From NCBI GenBank assembly GCA_918807975.1, contig OU964923.1, positions 20,441,235 through 20,505,234 on the forward strand: a stretch of DNA of 64,000 nt. The letters are read 5' to 3'. The notes beneath the pieces are model-generated. The model was not told the origin of the DNA and searched no databases. It saw only the letters and a list, made by a program, of their open reading frames with translations. The DNA comes from Aplidium turbinatum. Its lineage: Eukaryota; Chordata; Ascidiacea; Aplousobranchia; Polyclinidae. Numbering within the stretch: position 1 is the stretch's first letter; every line of letters starts with the position of its first letter. The position numbers and the translations under genes are program-made. Below, one piece after another: positions 42,425 to 55,000 of the stretch.

Positions 42425-45400
42425 AATATCGTCAGACTAATAAAATAATGGCGTAACTCATTTTTTCTTGTTTTGAGATAATCGAAAAAAACTGTCTACG
42501 CGGTTGTTTTTATCATATTTATTGTACAGTTAAACGAAAATAGCATGTCGATGGGAGTACAATGAGCATGTATACTTTGATTTTTTTCATTTTGCATCCC
42601 ATAATGGGCTGGCATGACTTAGGCCATTTTCTGAATGCACTGACATGACTTAGGCCATTTGATATTTTGACTTTATCAATATGAGTTTTTTAACGGTGAC
42701 ATAATAACAGTGATAATACGACTAGAATTAACAGGAAAATCCCTAATAGCAACTCCAATCTAACGATAGGAGTTATATTTCATGCTAGACTGCATATTTC
42801 GCCCAAAAACAGTTCACAGTTGGCAAGACAAGCTGAATAAATTATCAGTAATGAGGCAAATTATCAAAAAACGAGTGGCACAATGTTGGCATTACATGTT
42901 TCATAGATTGGAGATCATGTATTTCCTCAATTTGATTGGAAGATGGCTTGAAAAAATAGGAATCCATGTAGTGTCGTTTAAGTTTGTGTGTGACCGCTGT
43001 GGCAGATCCTCCCACTGTGCAGCCTCACATAATGGGACCTTGTACAATGCCTTTCCACTGCTTTCATGATTTCGGCCTATAAGATCATGAACCGTGGGAT
43101 CTTCAGCTTTCTTTCCAGGCCTAATACTCAACAACCACCATCCATCGATTTTCATAAAATCACTGTGTTGCATCCTCTGTACATTGTTGGGATGCGGTCT
43201 GATCTTGGCATTCTGGATGATAATTTCGTAATCTCTCGTCGTAAAAATGTTGTTTACCAATTTTCACTCGATAGTACTGTGCAATGTGCATGCTATCGCA
43301 CTCCATTTGAGTGTGACCAGCCACGAGGTCCTTCTGAGTAATAGTGATGTCATGCTTCCATGCAAGGGCATAGTAGGCACTAGAGACATTAGAGTTACTA
43401 TTTTGATATTCACACCCATCACTCCACTTTCTGTTTCATTCCAAATAGAGCAATAAGCATCTTTTGATTCAAGATTGAATAGTGTAAAATTGTGTACCTG
43501 CAGCTTGGTTTTATAATAGGCTACATACTGCTTGCCTTAGTTTTAGGACACAGAAGTACAGCCTGTAAATCCATTGTCCATACGGATTTTACTGTGCTAG
43601 CGGACTCTTTGTCTTCGTCTTCTCATTTAAAGCTTCATTCTTCAACTTGATATGGTCATCGTATTGTTCCTTGGTAATAATACTGTATTTGAATGAAACA
43701 CACACGTCGCACTGACCCTTTTACGTGGTATGAACAGAGCACCCGGCAGCCCGTTGCAACCAGTTCCCCTGAAGCTGCACGTTTCGATTTTATTGGGCCG
43801 CATTGGACATGAAGCTGGCCAAGAGTGTGTGCGTAGCCCTCGCGTAGTTACGACCACCGTAAATAAACATACAAGCAAATGGCCTAAATTGTTTCAATTT
43901 GGACCTGGAACAAACAAAGCCCAATGGCGATGATATCACGGGTAATGGGGACAGGCGTGGTAGAGTTGGAAGCCTCCAGCCCGGTTTCACATATTGGCGG
44001 CGGATCTATGATAATCGTCTTCCAGTGCCTTTTGCCCACGTATTTTCCATCACAGACTGGGCCTCCAAAGCCACATACGACATCACCATCCAAACTCAAT
44101 TTGAAGATCAACCAATGCTCGGACACGAGCTGGAGCCGACGATGAAAACGGAGAAGTTCTCATTATGAAATACTTCCCTAAAATAGACTGTGCTCCATGG
44201 TAGTATTCCTGATGATTCAGCAAGCTCTTTAGCTTGTGGATAAGAACTTCAGCTGCATGGAGACATGGGCCCAGGAATGGAACGAGCTGCCACATATCCC
44301 TCCTCAGTTTTCAGTTATACCAGCGCTCTCCATCCCTCCTGGAGCAGACCTCTCAAGAAAGGCATGGGTCACATTGAACAGGATCAGATGTGACGTTGGT
44401 TGCACTGGAGCTAATCTGTTTAGGTGGGGGTTGCATAATACGCCGCCCGATATGTGTCTGCTGAGCGGTAGAACAAACAATGCAACACATACTCCACGAA
44501 TGTCCCATCTTACGGCCCCCAAGTGAAATCATTGGTATTCGACAACTGGACCCAACTACCGTATCATGGCTGCACGATGAGGCATTGCCAATCTAAGCTA
44601 CTACAAGTCAAACGAGAGAAGAAGAAGAAGCAAGCTCTTTGTATTGCCGATGAAGTTGGGTTATGGTATAGTTTCAGAGTACAAGAATTTCTTCTTTCTG
44701 TACATTGTGACCTTTCTACAGTAATGGGAATCTACAGTAGGCAAGTCATTGAGAAATTTCGCCAAAAAGTGATTTTCCTCTTTTCCCACTTTGGCACATT
44801 TAAGCTACCTACACATAAAAGTCAATTCAAACGTTTTGAAATCTATGTTTTCCTATGTTCTCCTTCTCCCATCTGTGAAACTCAAGAATGATGGCGAAGA
44901 ACTCAGCAACGAGCTTATGAAGTCGCTAAGTGTGATATTAAGATGAGAATTAATTAGGTACCGTATCCAACAATAGCTTGCTACAAAAACCTGCCATGGG
45001 TACGAGAAGACTCCGAGAAACGGCGCATTGAGAAGATCTGACCTGTATCACAGTGTGAGGTGATAAGTCGCACTACCAGAGTGCTAGGAAAAGGAAGCTT
45101 CTCAAAGGAACAGAGAGAAAACAGATTGATTTAAGTAGGGTGGTTACTTGAAAATGGCCAAGATTACGATACCTAGAATAGAAAAAACATAATTATTTTG
45201 TGTTAAATTAATCGTCTAGCCTTGTGATAAAATGAAAGCTCTATTTCTGTACAATTGAGATCGTCGTCTTCTGACCATCTGCTCTGTTGGAGGAAAGCTT
45301 AACTTCCAGCAAACGATTAAAAAGATTTGTAAAATGGCCTAAGTCATGCGTTTGAGTTAGGCCATTTGACATTTTTACAAAAATACCACTTTCCCGTTAA

Positions 45401-45518
45401 CGTAGGTCTTAGAAAATTATGTGGCAGATGCGCTACATTTTAGGGACCTACAAAACACTAATATCTCAATTTCGTCAAAAAGTGAGTTACGCCATTATTT
45501 TATTAGTCTGACGATATT
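42425..45518. mobile_element. 3.1-kb long-TIR DNA transposon remnant
   Basis: The ends aatatcgtcagactaataaa and its inverse continue through ataatggcgtaactca; further in, atgacttaggccattt words recur in inverse orientation at 42610-42665 and 45332-45375. On the - strand, 42901-43470 reads GHTQMECDSMH, later EDPTVHDLIGR and YKVPLCEAAQW, motifs I associate with transposon proteins of marine invertebrates; the family name is uncertain. A LINE fragment sits inside (43950-44632). No clear target duplication; the copy is dead. Confidence 0.65.
43950..44632 (+). mobile_element. LINE 3' fragment inside the 3.1-kb element
   Basis: The frame at 44236-44526 reads ETWAQEWNELP, then WVTLNRIRCDVGCTGANLF and RWGL, as after the RT domain of jockey/I-like LINEs; further on WLHDEALPI and stop, then a gaagaagaag tail. 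Related in type to the fragment at 18480-19100. Decayed, same strand as the window. Confidence 0.65.
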
Positions 45519-46035
45519 TTAATCTGGTTTTAAATTTTTCTGCTTCTTTCTCTGCATCTTTTTCCATCCTTCAACGGCCAATAATCATGTATGTATCTTT
45601 TAATTAGGCTACCTTTTCCTATCTGTTTTAATCACATAAGATTTCTAACCGTTTGTAAGAGCACAAATCAGCAAATCATCGCAAATCTGCAAATCAGCCG
45701 AATATCTAGCTACTTGTTTTCGTGTATGGACTAGAAGAGGTCGCATAGTGTTGGTTACTTGCATTGAAAACGAAATTAATGAAGCGGATATTGATGATGT
45801 TGTGACTGCTTTACTTTGCCAAAATCTGCATAACACGTCATTTGAAAGCGCTTAAGAATAACAAAAATTCTTTGAGACTAATTTTTGTGATATCATTTTA
45901 ATTTCGGTTGGTGCAATAAACAGAAAGAACTATAGGCTGATAGACATACCACATACAAAAGCAAAATGTTAATCTAACTCTCACCTTCAGCGTGCAATTT
46001 GAATATAGGTTTGTTGTAAGTTAGGAACGACCAAT
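45519..46035 (+). other. Upstream region of the SLC22 gene
   Basis: About 500 bases with no other gene; it should hold the promoter and 5' UTR of gene 3. No core motif identified with confidence. Confidence 0.35.
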
Positions 46036-49000
46036 ATGACGTATGATGATTTATTGAGAAAAATTAGTGGAAAACCCTTTGAAAGAAGAATGTTTTTACT
46101 CTTCTTTTTTAATGGAATACCAAATGCTTTGCTGGCGGCAACGCTCGCATTAATTTTGTATTTACCAAAGAACTATCATTGTGCCCTTCCTGATAAAGCA
46201 CTGGAATATTCAAACAAGGTAAGTTTTAAAAACAGAGTGAAACTGTTCACCAGGCATTTGATAATTAAAGTAACTCGCGTTCTTCTGGTGACTATTTACT
46301 AGGTTATCATCTTTAACATCATGAGGTAATCTAGTAAATAGTCACCAGAAGAACGCAAGTTAGGCTACTTTAAATATCAAGGTAAGTTTTTTATTCCCAA
46401 AAAAATAACATAGTGATCTGTAGGGTTGTTTGAAACAAAAACATTTCAAAATTATTTTAAATTTTTAAATTTTTTGCCTTGTTTCGATACAAAGTTTCTC
46501 GTTTATTTAACACCCAGTCATCAAGTTGTTGTCAAAAACATGCTGTTGTGTTTTCATTTTTAATTTCGTTTTATATTCCTTTTTATCTGAAAATTTTTCG
46601 GAAGGTGTTGCGACCGTGCCAAATTTTTCAACTTAATTATTTACTTCGATCTCAAGCACGATATAACGTTCGCGTTTTGTCGCTTCCACCTTTTTCTAGG
46701 CTTTTGCTATGCTGGCGTGTATTGTTTTCGCTGTGATGGTCAGAAATAAAAATAACTAAACTGAACTGAACTTGCTTCTGCAACTGCATCTGGAACACTC
46801 AGTTTTATTCAAGGTGGTCGGCTAATAGCCTACCAAAGACTGAGCTATGCATTGTTTCTTTTCTGGATGAAGCCGAGTAGAGAGAACAAGATACTGGAAA
46901 AGTTTAGTATAATGCGTTCACAATGTTACTTTATTAAATAATTGAATAATGGTAATCACTATTATGCAAAATTTAAAGTTATCAAATTATTAAGTTCGAA
47001 GTCTCTTATGAAATTCTCGCATTATGTTTCACCAGGAGGTCATCCTAGACTATTTCATTCCTCGAGAAGCAGAAAACGGCACCAGAAGCAAATGTTTGCT
47101 GTATAACCGAACCACCGACGAAGTTGCCACTTTTTTGAATAACCTTGAAATCGGAAATAGTGAGTAAACTGCCTAAATAAGCTCGAAAGAAACTATTTTA
47201 GTCAGTTTTAGAACAATGCAAAACTATTTTTCGCCTTTGAGTTTGTTTTGAAGACAGAGGAGTCGTCACGTGAACATTTGGAGGTGGTTCCATGCAAAAT
47301 TAAGTTATATTTTCCCATTGAAAGATAATGCTGGAAAATTTGATTGACGCAGTTTACTTTAAATCTTACTCAAAGGCTGCATTGTCATAGCCTATTCATA
47401 TTCTGTATTAAACTCTGTAAGCTACTTGTGTCAAAATCTGCGTAATACTCTGTATCCTCTGCGCATAAAAACTTTCCTCGGCTGGCTGTATTCAAGGATT
47501 ATGCTGGTATGCTTTGCTGCAGCCATTAAAACATATTTCTAAATAATACAAAAAAGCAGTGGGTCTTCATCTTCTGCTGCATGAGTTCCCGAATTTTCTA
47601 AAGAGTGACACAATAAGAAGGCTTCTTAGAAAGTAATCTCTGGTTTCAATTCTCAAAAAAAGAAAACCAATCGAGACAAAAAATTCTCAACTGAAGTTTT
47701 GTTTTGAAAATTTTCAACATGGGCCTATTTGTACTTTGAGAAGGCCTACTCACAAAGTTAACTTTTTTTGTTTTAGATTTATTACGAAGAAGGCGATGGT
47801 CTTCCTATTTATGAACTTCTTCATGTTTAAAAACGACTGTAAAGGGAAAAAGCGAAGCTTTTTTGTCTTAGAAGAAATTATTTTGTAACGATACTAAACC
47901 GAAACAGATAAAAAAGAATATTTGGGTCGGACAAAAGCCTTTGCTCCAGTGTTTTTGTTATTGTGTTGCTTTTTAGCTTAAGAACTATTAGAACTCAATA
48001 CCGGTATGGAAAACAAAACTAGTTTTAGCAATCAAGATGCTGTGGTGTTTCGCATTTTTAAAAGTATAATTCTGAACAATTATAATAAAAACAACATTTA
48101 TTTAGATTCTTTAACAACCTTGAGACCCGATGAAAATGATACAACAATCCCATGCAATGCTGGCCATGACTTTTCAAACCAGTACGGAATCAAATCCGCA
48201 GCCACAGAAGTATGATAGTTGACAATCAGTTTCACTGTTAAACATTACCATTTCGTTGCCATAGCCTATCGCTCTTTTCGGCTGGAATAATATTTTACAT
48301 CGATGATGATTTTTTAATACAATAGGCTACCGTACTATCAAGTATCTGAAATAAAAACTAAATTCTCATCACACTCGCATGCAAAAAAGTAATAGGTTAC
48401 ATTAATAATAATGTGGAACATATAGTAACATTCAAAATTTAACAAAGATTTCGCAAATCAGAAATTTGAAAAGTATGCCTACTGTATAGTTAAAATCTGA
48501 AAATCTTTATCTGTATTTCTAGCTGGCTATTTAAATACAGTAGATCCTTCCCAAAATAGTCCAGGTTTTTTGACTTGAGAAGGCCATGGAAAATCCATTG
48601 CAACATCACTAGTTGTTTTGTGCTGGTCGTGAAAATATACAGTAGCTAAAATAAGCTCACTGACTGCGGTATTATTGGAAATATTAGTTTGATTGCAAAC
48701 ATAGGGGCCATTTTGATACTTAAGTCCCCTATGAGAAATGGCTTTCTCCAATCTTCCTCTTCTTTTGTTGGTTCTCCATGATGGTTTAGTTTGTGACAAG
48801 CAAACAGATTCATGTTTATGTTTAAATCTTGGAAAATGTAGTCTCGAACTAGTTGTAGACTAAAATAGTGGTGCCTTTTTCAAATCAATAAAGAATCTAT
48901 TTCTAAAAAGTGAAAGGTCTTGAAGAGTTTCAAACATTATTCCTTCGCCGACCAATTAATTTGAAAAAAGTTTGTTGCCAATGCATATAAGGCTATCTGT

Positions 49001-52000
49001 GAGTCGGAAACAATTTTGTCAACCGCAAACACACGTCTCATTTAAAATCACAGGAAAACACTGTCGGTCACATTTTATTGTAAACACAAGAATGCAAGAC
49101 AGGATGCAGTTTTCTGAAGTAATTGCTTTTTCTGTGTGATTAATGTTGTCAGTGAGCCACGCCTCTCCTGAGAGATTTTGTTTCTGACTGCGCTAAAGCC
49201 GCAAAGATTGTCCGACTAAGTTTCTGGTACCCGGACATTTTGCCAAAAGACATTTTGCCGAATGGACATTTTGCCGAAACTCATTTTGCCGAAAGGACTA
49301 ATTGTCGAAAGGACTAAATGCCGAATGGACAAATTGCCGAAATTATACAAATGCATTATAATGTATTATCATAACCTAATAACACATAAATGTCATTCAC
49401 AAACAGATTTCACTCACAAATTATGTGCGACAGCCCGTAAGTATCCGACAGAAGTGTTATATGTATTGTATAAGCAAACGTCTAATACTGATCTCCAAAA
49501 CCTGTGGAGACTGCATATATACTTATAGATGAGACTTGGTGTCACTTAAACTAATACTGATTTTCAAAACTGTGGAGACTGTATATAAAGCAATTTTTAG
49601 GCAAACAACAGTAGCAAAGTAATTACTACTTCAAAGCCACTGCTTGCATGGTAACGAGACTTGGTGTCACTTCAAAATAATTACCAGTTCGAAGGCACTG
49701 CTTGCATAGCAATGAGACTTGCGACTTGGTGTCACTTCAAAATAATTACCAGTTCAAAGGCACTGCTTGCATAGCAACGAGACTTGGTGTTGCTTCAAAG
49801 TAATTTTTAAGCAAACAACAGTAGCAAAGTAATTCTATTTCAAAAGCACTGCTTGCATAGTAACGAGACTTTGTGTCACTTCAAAGTAATTTTTTCCAAA
49901 TTGTTTCGGCAATTAGTCCATTAGGCAATTAGTCCTTTCGGCAATTAGTCTGTTCGGCAATTAGTCCTTTCGGCAATTTGTCCATTCGGCAAAATCAGTG
50001 CCGGTCTTTGGGGTGTGCAAACCGTGCAATCGCACAGGGCCCGCAAATTAGGGGGCCCGCAATTTACTCAGAAAATGCAGTAATTTTGTCATTTCCAATG
50101 GAAAAATTTAACAAGTGAATTCAAAAAAGGAATTAGCAACAAGAAAACATAGAGACTCAACGGGTGCAACCTACTTCGTCCCTTGAACATTTCGTACCCT
50201 GAAAAGATCGAGAAAAAAAAAAACAACATAGCCGAAGTCGCTGATCGGAGTTGCCGCAAACATTTCAAAATTTCTCTCGATCTTTTCAGGGGACGAAATT
50301 TGATTTTGTTACTCCGATTTCAGGGTACAAAATAAGTTACATCCAGACTCAACATAGAGACATAGCTGTATTTCCGAAAAAAGCCAAAGAAAGCATGATT
50401 TTATCCTTTTGCTATGTCACCGGACAGCACCATTTTACAGTAATATTCACACCCAAATTTTTGTTGAACATGCTCTCAGAATGCCCCAAACTCAAAGTAA
50501 TTTTTCAAAAATTTCTGGGGGAGGCCCCGGCCACTGGGTATCGCCTTCGGCAAAGACGTCGCCAGTCTTCGCCCGCTAACCGTCAAACCACCTCCCTCCC
50601 CTTTCAAAATATCTAACTACGCTACTGAATTGGATCATTGTCATTGGGGCCCACAAAGCATATTCCGCACAGGGCCCGAAATACCCTAAGACCGGCACTG
50701 GGCAAAATGTCCTTCGGCATAATGTCCTTTCGGCAAAATGTCTTTTGGCAAAATGGGTTTCGGCAAAATGTCCGCGCACGAAGTTTCTAATGGAGAAGCG
50801 TTTCTTTGATCCCTTTTCCAAAAGGCAGCAAATCAATGACATTATCAATATAATCTGTAAGTCCACAATGAAACAAATCGGTTTTCCGAGTCGTAAGTTG
50901 CATTTTAAGTAGGCTACTAATAATTTTGTTGCCTTTTTTCAGTTTGATTTATCCTGTGAGAACATTGGTATAAAGCCGATTATCTTCACAATCTATTTCG
51001 CAGGAGTTTGTGTTGGAACCTCATCTGGATTCTTATCAGACAAGTAGGCAAGGCTTATCATATCGAAATCTGCATTGCTCTAGCAAACATTGGTGTAGCT
51101 TATAGGCCTACATGAGAGAAATAATAACACGCTATTACAGAAGTGCGAAAACTTTTTAAAATAAGATAGGAAAATGCAACATGTAGGCCTACTAAGGGGC
51201 CGAACTGCTAGGCTACTTATTGTTTATCAGACTAAACGTTTATTTCAGACCTTGCGATCCATATGAGGCAAAGAGAAATTTACTTTCATGTAACATGCAC
51301 TATAGACAGGGTAGCCATACCGTCTTAATTTCTAAGATTTGTCCTTATTTTGAAGGACAATGTCTTAGAAAAATTGATTGTCCTTATTGCTAAGAAATGT
51401 CTTTGTGTTTGACGTGAGTTCTTATTTTGTTTTATTTTCAACAATTTAAAACCTCCAATCTGTTTTTTTTTTTGGAACATTTCAATAAGTGGTATCGATT
51501 TGAGCAGCATCCTACGCACATCAACTGAACCTTGCTAAGAGATCAAACAATTGAGTACGAGGAATTTAAGGGGCTAGCGAAGTAAATTGATCCACCAATG
51601 GCAATGAAAGATAAGTTGTTCGATAAGGTCTCGGCTGTTAATGCTCTACTTAAGGCTGTTAATGCTTCTTAACTTAAGAAGATTCCAGATGATGTGTTCC
51701 GCAAGGATGAACCAGAGGACAAGTGGATAAAGATCTTTACTGGAGGCGACTCTTTTCCGTTGCTCTACAAGGTGGTTAGTATCATCTTGTCCCTTCGGTC
51801 AGTAATACGTTTGTGCAGCGAGTGTTCTCTCTTGATTTGGCTCAATGGACCGAAGAAAGGAACGGACTTGATGAAATGACAGGCAAATCTCTGCTACAAG
51901 TATAAGTTAACCTAGACCTGAGCTGTCCTGAGATGCACGGAGCATTTTCTACGAACAAGGAGTTGCTGGAATAGATTGCTTCTGGCAAAAAATATGACAT

Positions 52001-55000
52001 GTAATATATCATGGCTCGTGTAAATGCAAAGATTTGACGTTTGTTTCTTTTCGTAGAAAAGTTATATTTTTTGGTTGTCCTTATTTTGGAGTCTAAGTCG
52101 ATGGCAACCCTGTCTATAAGACATATGCCACAAATTAGACGTTAGACGCATTACAAACTAATTATACGCATTAGGCGTAACAATTAGACGCATTAGGCGT
52201 ATACGTTCAGAATAAGGTTATACGAGATACATTGTTTGTTTGTAGTGTTGATGAAACGATGACACTAAGAAACAATTCGATTTCATGAGCGACGACATTA
52301 AAGAACTAACTAAAATTTTGCAGGGTTAAATAATCGCAAAAAAGCCTTCCTTATCAAGGCCTCAAAGGTAGTTATGCGACAAGAGATCTGAAGCTCACTG
52401 ATGTTGATGTGACAAGGCAGTCCATGTAAAATATGAAACGAATTGTTATACGCCACTCGAAGACGATGAATACTAGAACACAGAAATTTAATCCATAGTT
52501 GACTGCCACAGCGTACCAGAGATGTACGTATACGCCGCAAATTGTACACCGTAGACTTGCGGCGTAGACTTTTTGTTTACACTAACGCTTGCGGCCACAT
52601 TTTTTTGGATAGTTGTCGCTTGAGACTACGCCGTAAAGTTTTCGCGTTTTTTAGCGCATAGCGTCAACGCATACTTTTTAATGTATTAGCTGTTGTTTGC
52701 ATTCTTTTTTATCAAACTTTCCAAATTTTGAATAAGTTGAAAGAATGTTTTCAATGGACAAAGACATATTGAAACCAAAACACAGCAAAATATCAGATGA
52801 ACACTTTCAGATGCTTGTGTTTCTTCGTGGAAATTCAAAATAAAACTTGTTTGTTTTGAGTGGTTTACAGCGTGTGAATGTGTGGCACCTCGCAAACAAA
52901 ATGAGTTTACGCTAGTGTATGCGCTGACACTGACGCCGCCAAATTTTTTTACAAGTTACGTTGACGCATACGGCGTATGGTTTTTCGAACGTTTGCGTTT
53001 ACGCTGACGGCGTCAATATTTTTTGTATGCGCGTACATCACTGCAGCCTACATACAATTACATACATGTGAATAAACACTGATTCATATTGCTAGCTTTT
53101 ACTATAAAGTCGCTGCAAGTAGACCACAAGCAGATACAAAAATATCAAGAATAGACGTTAGTGAGGAGTGCAACTGCATTGTATGTTATAGCGTTTAAAG
53201 CAGGAAATTGAAAGAAGAAAAATTGCAACATGGTATTGCAACAACATAGGTCTTAACCTTATTTTAGGGAAAACTAGATAGAAATGAAAGAGCCTCACAC
53301 AAAGTGAAAAATATCGCATGCAGCGGCGGCCGCAAACGCTTAGAAAAACATTCTCGTCAGAAAAAACATTTAAAAAACTTGTCGTTGGCATAAATTCTAG
53401 TCATAAAATGTTTTTGTAAGTCCAGGCGATTTGATGTTGTTAATTTTAAAAGTCGAAACGTAGACTGCACTGAAGAATTCATACCAATTCACTTTTACAG
53501 ATTTGGCAGACGGCCTATTTTCTTAATATTCACATTTGCTTTATTTCTCACATTCATCTTGCAAAGCTTTGCACATGCAACTTGGTCTTATGCAGTTACT
53601 TTGTTCATTGGCGGAATGACAAACTTAGTCAACTACATATGCGGATTTGTACTTGGTAAGTGGGAACTGTTGGAAGAGAAACTTCTTTGTTTGTTGAGTC
53701 TGTAGGCTTTTTGCTCGTTACATGTTACAATGTTTCATTATTGTCATTATAACCGTTAGCCTACCCTACATGTTACAAGTCGATACGAAATCAAGACAAC
53801 GAATTTTGTCTTGAAACGAGAAACAAGCTTTGGAAATATTGTGGTCAGTTATTCAAGAAACTATTTAGTTCATCAGCTATTTTTTTTTAACTTTTGACTC
53901 TCTAATCAAATTGATAGTTGTAGATTAAAAAAAAACAAAAACAAGATGTTTATGTCATTATGCAAAATAATTAGCACGTGAGCATAGCCTACTAGCGTGC
54001 CAAATGAATATTCTACTGTACATATTTTGCACAACTTGTAATTTTTCTAATTGTAATTGACGCAATTTGGCAGCTTTTTTATGAAGCCACTTTTTCCCAA
54101 ATATTGTAGGTAGTTTTTGTCCTAATTTGAGGCGTTTTTTTGACAACAAAAGGGGCAAATGCCCTCCTTGCTCCCTGACTGGAACGCTCATGCTTGGCCG
54201 GTTATGTAGTAGTTCAATTTGATGCACCAAAGCTCTTCTTGGTTAATTATTACTGTATGAAAAGGTATAAACGTCTTGGACTGAAAAGAAAAGTAATGAC
54301 AAAGTTTTGGAATAAGCAAAAACAGAAAGAAGATTTATAACAACTACAACAGTTCGAAAGCGCTAGATGCAATTTGTAGGTCTTGGTCGACAAAGATTCA
54401 TTTATTTAAAAACAGTGCCTGAATCGATGGGCCACGAGCACAATAATCAAAACTAACAATTTTATACGAATGTCAAACGACAGAGAAGTTTAGAAGACCA
54501 TCATCGCCACCGTCTGTATTAGATTAGGCTTTTAATCATCAACACCATAAAGGCTATATTTATTTTTTTTATGTCATTTCATTTTTTCTCCAGGCACTGA
54601 AATTACAGTTCCGGAAAAAAGAAACTACCTTTCTATTAGCTCCTTTGTTGCCTTCTCTTTTGGATACGGAATCGCAACTGGAATATTTTACTTAACACTC
54701 GATTGGCGGTGGAGTTTAAGAATCTATGGACTGTTGGGTATCGTTTATATAGCTGTAATTTGGTAAGAGTTGTTTACCTGAAAGTGCGTGACTTACAGTA
54801 TGTACAGAATCCGTATCTTAGGTTTTGTTTGCACGCAGAAATTGGCAGATTGTGTTTGTATTCAATTAAAACTGCATTAGTTTGTGTCGTGAGACAATCA
54901 GGAAAACATAACTTACCAAAAAGGAATTTTAACTGTATTTTGTCATTGTAAATAAAAACACATCTTTGTCTTCTTTGCATATTTCTGTATGCACGCCAAA

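Larger units (their letters stand above)
49226..50780. mobile_element. Outer element with repeated ACATTTTGCCGAA ends
   Basis: Both ends are built from tandem, mutually inverted copies of ggacattttgccgaa and variants. The flanks share aagtttct (49218-49225 and 50781-50788), an 8-bp target duplication. It contains a tandem block (49590-49890) and a younger hAT insertion (49996-50700); without the latter it is about 840 bases. Lies in intron 3 of gene 3. Confidence 0.8.
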
